Shown one piece after another: positions 59,701 to 64,000 of a DNA stretch of 64,000 bases; position 1 is the stretch's first letter; the number at the start of each line of letters is the position of its first letter. A program made the translations under genes and the position numbers. The notes beneath the pieces are model-generated. The model ran no database searches. It had not been told where the DNA came from and saw nothing but the letters and a program-made list of their open reading frames with translations. This stretch comes from Branchiostoma floridae (Eukaryota > Chordata > Leptocardii > Amphioxiformes > Branchiostomatidae), in NCBI RefSeq assembly GCF_000003815.2, contig NC_049984.1, positions 23,680,347 through 23,744,346 on the forward strand, given 5' to 3'.

Positions 59701-60356
59701 GCTTCCTGATGATGAGGCTCCATGTTATGTCCCTATTGTATCATATGAACTTTGTTTTATGTTTCCTTTCTTTGGTACAACACAGGTCCTTTTCACTAAC
59801 ACCTCAGCAAGTCGCTGAGCAGACAATAGAGGCTGTAAAAACCAACCAACGTCGGGTTATTCTTCCCCGTGTCATGCATCTAACCTGGATTCTCAAAAGG
59901 CAAGTATAAGTGTAAATGTTTTTAGAAATGCTACGTAATACATTTTGCTTGCAGCTATATATACCAGTCGCAATTTCTTTCCCCTCGGTATGCGTGTGTG
60001 TGCACTATTATGTATTTGTGTGTATGTGTGTATGTGCACGTGTGCATATACAGTATATGTGTTTGTGCTTATGTGTGTTTATATATAACGATATGTATGA
60101 CTGTGTGGGCATCTATGCGTGTGCACGAGCGTGCGTTCATGCTTGTGAGCGTATATTTATGTGTGTGTGTGTGTGTGTGTGTGTATGTAAACTATATATG
60201 TGTGTGTGCCTGTGTGAGTGTGTGCGTGCGTTCGTAAGAGTAACACTAAAATACTAAAATGCATTTTTCAGCTGGCTGCCGGGGTCATGGATGTGGAACA
60301 CGCTGTACGTTACCGGAGCCCTGAAGGACATGGAGAAATTCTGTACAAAACGCTAG
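51891..60356 (+). CDS. SDR16C-family dehydrogenase, retinol dehydrogenase 10-like (6 exons)
   Basis: NAD(P)-dependent short-chain dehydrogenase of the membrane-anchored SDR16C group (RDH10, RDHE2, HSD17B11), expected to oxidise retinol or a related lipid alcohol on ER membranes. Exons: 51891-52118, 56793-56927, 57958-58089, 59072-59316, 59786-59899 and 60272-60356; 312 aa. N-terminal hydrophobic helix about 15-38. Cofactor motif TGASRGIG 55-62; NNAG 134-137; catalytic N159, S187, Y200, K204. GHVVGIASTLGLF, SKFSLVGFYESL and LPRVMHLTWILKSWLP are close to RDH10. Exon junctions are phase 0,0,0,2,2. Four donors are GT; the fifth fits GC. In-frame ATGs at 51873 and 51843 would add 6 or 16 residues; 51891 gives the usual family length. 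Family assignment is firm; the exact substrate is inferred. Confidence 0.93.
52848..53219. mobile_element. MITE family A, copy 4 (SDR intron 1)
   Basis: TAGGCCACAGCAAGTAAATT and TTATGGATGACATCC to GTCATCCATAAAATCTAC and TTACTATGGCCTTA. The centre is inverted relative to copy 3. Confidence 0.75.
53217..53842. mobile_element. MITE family A, copy 5 (SDR intron 1)
   Basis: Directly follows copy 4: TTAGGCCATAATACTTAGG and TTTTATGGATGACATCAGC; the right end GATGTTATACATATCTTTGA and CTTGCTGTGACCTTA is diverged. Confidence 0.6.
54609..55185 (-). mobile_element. Deleted mariner copy with transposase N-terminal remnant
   Basis: TA at 54607-54608 and 55186-55187. Ends CGAGGGGCTTTCAATAAGTA and TACTTATTGAACGCCCCTCG are inverses with few mismatches. 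The minus strand at about 55003-54793 encodes VECRAVIRFLYLKGRTPKET, then after a frameshift KRWHPEIKHGRKS and TAPRPGRPSSAIDEA. This is the helix-turn-helix DNA-binding start of mariner transposases. The DDE catalytic part is deleted. Confidence 0.85.
56748..56775. repeat. (CAA)n microsatellite before SDR exon 2
   Basis: About nine CAA units ending 17 bp before exon 2. Confidence 0.9.
56793..56927 (+). CDS. SDR16C exon 2
   Basis: Residues 77-121 (IVLWGRNEEKLSSV and YRCDVGDRQQVYRTIQK). Acceptor GTGTCGTTCCAG, donor AAG|GTAGAT. Confidence 0.88.
57958..58089 (+). CDS. SDR16C exon 3
   Basis: Residues 122-165 with NNAG and N159. Acceptor TGTTTCACAG, donor TGG|GTATGT. Confidence 0.9.
58150..58441. 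mobile_element. Mutator-like MITE, copy 2 (SDR intron 3)
   Basis: Ends CATTCTCCTACGCAGAGACA and TGTCTCTGCGTAGGAGAATG; inverted repeats run about 80 bp. Flanks ATGTAGGGC (58141-58149) and ATGTAGAGC (58442-58450) form a 9-bp duplication with one mismatch. Long TIRs plus 9 bp suggest Mutator (MULE). Confidence 0.75.
59072..59316 (+). CDS. SDR16C exon 4
   Basis: Residues 166-246 and part of 247: substrate-binding region and S187, Y200, K204. Acceptor TGTGTTCCAG, donor CA|GTATGG in phase 2. Confidence 0.9.
59786..59899 (+). CDS. SDR16C exon 5
   Basis: Completes codon 247 and encodes SFSLTPQQVAEQTIEAV and VILPRVMHLTWILK. Acceptor ACAACACAG; the donor is best placed as AAAAG|GCAAGT (GC-AG). Confidence 0.85.
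60150..60230. repeat. GT-rich run in SDR intron 5
   Basis: GT microsatellite with TATATG interruptions. Confidence 0.8.
60272..60356 (+). CDS. SDR16C exon 6 and stop
   Basis: Acceptor ATTTTTCAG. The first base completes S285, then WLPGSWMWNTLYVTGALKDM to the stop TAG at 60354-60356, in agreement with the family's C-terminus. Confidence 0.85.
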
Positions 60357-62408
60357 CGTAACTGACATGGTCTGCACGTGGTGTAATTGACGTGACAAAC
60401 AGTTGGAGGCTGAAAATGTACTTTTCGTCCTTCGTAGCTAGGGAAATGGCGGACCGCAAACTCGAGAATGACACAAAATCAGCTATCGTTTTACGTCCCA
60501 AACGTACACTTTGTACATTGTACGCGCGAAACTCATTTCGTTTGGTAACATGTAACATTGAATCATAAATTATGCAAATGACTTGCACATTTATACAATC
60601 TATGCATAGTGACGTAAACTTTAACTAAACTAACACATATCACAAGGATGTTATAACCATCATTTACCAGCATGTTATGCTGACAAATATCCGCAAACTC
60701 ACACATAGATTTGATTTGATTTGATTTGACTTATTCGGCTGTATAGTCATAAGAAATACAACCAGGGCTACCCAACTAGCCGGAGGCTATTATCAAGGGC
60801 TAGCCCTGGTAACAATACAAAATACATTATATAATAGTATACAATATACAATATAAACGAGGCAGAAACAATATCTCCATTTTTCGGGAGGTAACAAGTA
60901 ACAAAAGCCTGAAGAGTTACTTACTTCCTAGCAAAATTGTCAATGACATTACAGATGTGTACCTGCATGTAATACAGTTTATTTATCAAACTACTAGTTT
61001 ATTTTGTGTGTATAGCTTTGGTTGAGAGGTGGGAGTGATAGATTTCTGGAGCGGCTCATCATTGGAGGGGGGGGGGCGGATTCACGATTTTCAACATTGG
61101 CTTTAGTTCTACTAGCCTGACTAAAATCGCGCTCCTAGCGGCCGGCCCTATAGTATTGCCGCCGGGGAGGGGGTCATTAACCCCAGCCAGCGAGAGATTG
61201 TGTAAACACAGGCTAAAGTTCTACATGCCGACAAAGGGACTCACCTGGACCAACTGGAAGTACTGCTAACATTAGCGCATATAAAAAGTCGCGAGCTCTT
61301 TAAAATACATCGTTCCTATGTTGCGCTATGCTTCTTGCCTTGGGAAATTGTGACAAAAATACCCCTGCAGTTCCAGAGCAAGCTGCAAGGGGGCCTAAAC
61401 ATACACCGCTTCTTCCCCACATCACAAGCTATTTGTCACCTGAAAATCAAGACCCTATTATCTCCAGGTAAAAGAAAAGAACAAGATACAAAAAATGTTT
61501 GCTGCATTACCAAAAAAAGTTCTGCTGCAGTACCAAGATCACACACCAGGGGCCCAAAATTGCCCTTAACCTTTGTCTTCCCAACACCTACCCACATACT
61601 GAATGTAATTACTATCCATTCGGAGGTTTTAAAGTTATGGTGACCACAAATATCCGAAATTGATAGACAAATACACACACAGTCAGACACGCCAAAAACT
61701 ATACCTCCATTTTTCACGGAGGTAATAAACATTGTAGCTCTCGACGTCAGCGAAGGATGCTTAAAGGGTGGAAGTCCCTCAATCCTCTGCACTGCGGAGG
61801 TTAATAGTCGAGACTAATTGGTCAATACAATAATACATTTCAAGGTCAATGACAACAATACAAAAACATATAGAATTCGAAAGGGATTGGAGTTTCTTGG
61901 GGATTGTAGGGATGAAGCAATTCCAACTAAATTTTAATAGGAGGTATTAGATGACGTTGGCACATTTAGACCATTCGGAAGCCTGTGACCTCTGACCTCA
62001 CCTGATGTTTTACTCACTGTATTCAAGGACGTTACATAATAGAGCAAGGACGTCCTGATGTAACGTCCTTGCTCTATTAAAGCGACAAAAATATTTGTAT
62101 AGCGTCATGTTTCTGGACTGTTTATATAACGGCCACTGACCCGAGAATAAACCCAACTTAACATCAAAATGCGCTATATTTTTGTTGCATTTGACCTCAA
62201 AAGGCAAAGAAACAACACAACGTTATCTATAAGTTGATTCTTTAAATAGGCATAGCAGCATTGGCCTATACGTTGAACTGATACCAGTAAACGACCCGTA
62301 GGCCGTTGACCCAAAAGGTCAAAGTGGTCACACTCCCCATAGCACAGTTGGTATCTAAAGGCTCCTCCTAAGACTTTATAAGACTTCTGATCAACGTTGT
62401 TTAGAAAC
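60357..62408. other. Intergenic spacer with repeat pieces
   Basis: ATTTG pentamer repeats (60709-60730) before a block around ACTAGCCGGAGGCTATTATC resemble a minus-strand LINE tail. 61480-61735 carries another dispersed piece (CTGCTGCAGTACCAAGATC, TATACCTCCATTTTTCACGG). No gene recognised. Confidence 0.45.
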
Positions 62409-62727
62409 ATGGAAATGGACGACGACGGGAAAGCCTACAAGGTAGGATCCCCAGGTGGTTCGGTGTTGTGGAAGGTGGCCACGGGAGTGTTGTTGGCGGT
62501 GTGTATCGCTCTCGCGGTCGCCCTTGCCGTGGTGGTGTTAGGGGACGTGAAGCCGTGTGGAGCGGGCATGACGGCGGTGACCGTGCTGGACGGGCCCCCG
62601 GGAGTGTTCGACGATCTCACGGCGGCGGAAATCAAGGCGGCCCGGGACTACCTGTTGGGCGTCACGCCGCTGGATATCACGCCGGTACAAGTGGCGACTT
62701 TTTATGACAACTACATCTACCTTGTCG
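62409..62727 (+). CDS. Amine oxidase exon 1
   Basis: Residues 1-106 and the first base of 107. Donor GTCG|GTACGC. GC content is high through the exon. Confidence 0.88.
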
Positions 62728-63885
62728 GTACGCCATGTTGTTTTTGTTGTTGTCTTTTTGTGTGCACCCCCCCCCCTCCTATCTTTGTGTCTCATGTGCT
62801 TCTGTGGTCAGCATATTAAACTTCTTAGAGGGTGGATGGTGATGATATTCGGTCTGAGGGAAGGTCTTGGCACAACAAAGGTCCATGGTCAAGCTTGATT
62901 ATTCGACTCCTGACGGCTGAGCTTGGTACTGCAGCAGAACTTCCGCGTTTTGTATCCGTTGCCCTGGGTATGCTAGTTACTTTAGTGTATAATTGTACGA
63001 GCAAATTTCTCACTTGACCCTATAGGGCTCCCTTGGAAATTTTTCGAGAACTGAAGGGACTACCCTACAAGATGAATATTTAAGTAAATAAAAAAAAAAC
63101 TAGAGTTCGGCGACCTCATCATACCACCATGGAATATTTAGAGCTTTTGTAGATTTTATGCAAATTTACATAATTAATGCATTGTGAAGTTAATCATTGA
63201 TCAGCTTACACATGTCACAAGTAGAAAAGTTCCATTGTTAATCATTAAGTCATTTTTGCATTAATTATGCAAATCAGTCCCTCATTTGCATGTTTTGTAT
63301 CTGTTTATGTTTCACCAGTCATGAAGGTCTCGGTTCGGAGTTTTTTTACGATTCGGGGTCGATTTGATTGCTCTCAGTAAAGCAGTAGCGCTTCTCAAAA
63401 CATCGTTAATCGGATGATTCAATGTTTCCAAAAGAAAAAGGTGCCTTGTCGCTGACCGACAAACTCAGTTTTCTGTAGAAATGTTATTTTTGGTAATAAC
63501 CATCAATGAAATAAAATGATATTTCATTGAATTAATATTGCTTATAGGTACTTTTATTTTTCGTCCTAGCATGACGATTATTCCCTGATCCCTTTCAGAG
63601 CTTCATCTTCCACCCAAGGCTGAAGCGCTCGCGTACCTGGACAACAACGGCCCCCGGCCGGAGAGACAAGCCCTAGTGACGGTGTACGGCGGCGGCAGGA
63701 CGCAGCCCGTGGTGGAACAGTACGTGGTCGGGCCCCTGCCCAACCCAACCCGCCACACGACATACGCGCCGCCCGGTAGGAAGAACCCCATCCCGTGGCA
63801 CAGCCGAAGCCCTGACAGCATGGAAAGATCGTTAACGGACGCGGCACTGAAGCAGGCAACACGGGATATCAACAACATTCTAGCG
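62409..63885 (+). CDS. Membrane copper amine oxidase, first two exons (partial)
   Basis: Primary-amine oxidase (topaquinone/copper enzyme) that deaminates amines at the cell surface, giving aldehyde, ammonia and H2O2. Exon 1 62409-62727: short acidic cytosolic tail, one membrane helix about 20-44 (LLAVCIALAVALAVVVL), then VFDDLTAAEIKAARDYLL of the N2 domain. Exon 2 63599-63885 (phase 1 join): ELHLPPKAEALAYLD and VVGPLPNPTRHT, typical N2/N3 motifs of AOC proteins. 202 codons are present of about 750; the catalytic domain with the TPQ tyrosine and copper histidines lies beyond the window. A type II anchor fits the AOC3 group rather than secreted diamine oxidase. ATG at 62409 has a good context (AACATGG). 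Confidence 0.92.
62825..62975. repeat. GGTACTGCAG-family repeat in amine oxidase intron 1
   Basis: GGGTGGATGGTGATGATATT and TTGGTACTGCAGCAGAACTT match the dispersed family seen at 13316 and 49550. Confidence 0.5.
63599..63885 (+). CDS. Amine oxidase exon 2
   Basis: Acceptor CCCTTTCAG at 63598; completes E107 and encodes to LTDAALKQATRDINNILA. Donor GCG|GTATGA at 63886, phase 0. Confidence 0.9.
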
Positions 63886-64000
63886 GTATGATTTTAGAGC
63901 CAAGAATCGACGTTTACGTAACTCACTTATTGTTTATAAAATCTCGAAACGGAGTTTCTTTTACGATTTCGGAGGTAAGCGGGTACCTACAGGTAATCTC

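Noticed and set aside
59996-60257. 113-codon Cys/Val-rich frame on +
   Set aside because: Read-through of GT repeats in dehydrogenase intron 5.

Overview
This is animal nuclear DNA with long introns, many short transposable elements and no operons. The gene families present, the repeat types and the two 100-N assembly gaps fit an invertebrate chordate. I infer amphioxus (Branchiostoma); the call rests on the sequence style and the families, not on a search.

Five loci carry protein-coding evidence. (1) A two-exon class-A peptide GPCR of the galanin/allatostatin-A receptor group on + (6293-7981). (2) A GT31 beta-1,3-galactosyltransferase-like gene on - (42321-41212), broken by an assembly gap and by apparent single-base losses. 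(3) A six-exon SDR16C-family retinol dehydrogenase-like gene on + (51891-60356), 312 aa with a complete catalytic tetrad and one intron that best fits a GC-AG splice site. (4) The first two exons of a membrane copper amine oxidase on + (62409-63885), which runs off the window. (5) A weak candidate first exon on - (47154-47104). A 287-codon frame on - with a single internal TAG (22118-22981) is unexplained. The genes are functionally unrelated neighbours; nothing suggests that they work in one pathway.

The rest is a dense repeat landscape. It holds piggyBac-like TTAA elements, mariner/Tc1-like elements with TA duplications (one keeps a transposase remnant), a Mutator-like MITE pair, two related MITE families with a shared subterminal motif (eight copies together), a palindromic MITE in four copies, tRNA-derived SINEs, a 5S-rRNA-derived SINE-like element split by an insertion, LINE 3' ends, a 125-bp tandem array with a MITE cleanly inserted in it, and an inverted-repeat element whose ends are built of a 10-bp minisatellite and abut an assembly gap.

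Layout: 1-6 kb repeats; 6.2-8 kb GPCR; 8-41 kb repeats with no recognised gene; 41-42.3 kb galactosyltransferase followed by a low-quality poly-T segment; 43-51 kb repeats and the weak exon; 51.9-60.4 kb dehydrogenase with MITEs in its introns; 62.4-64 kb amine oxidase.
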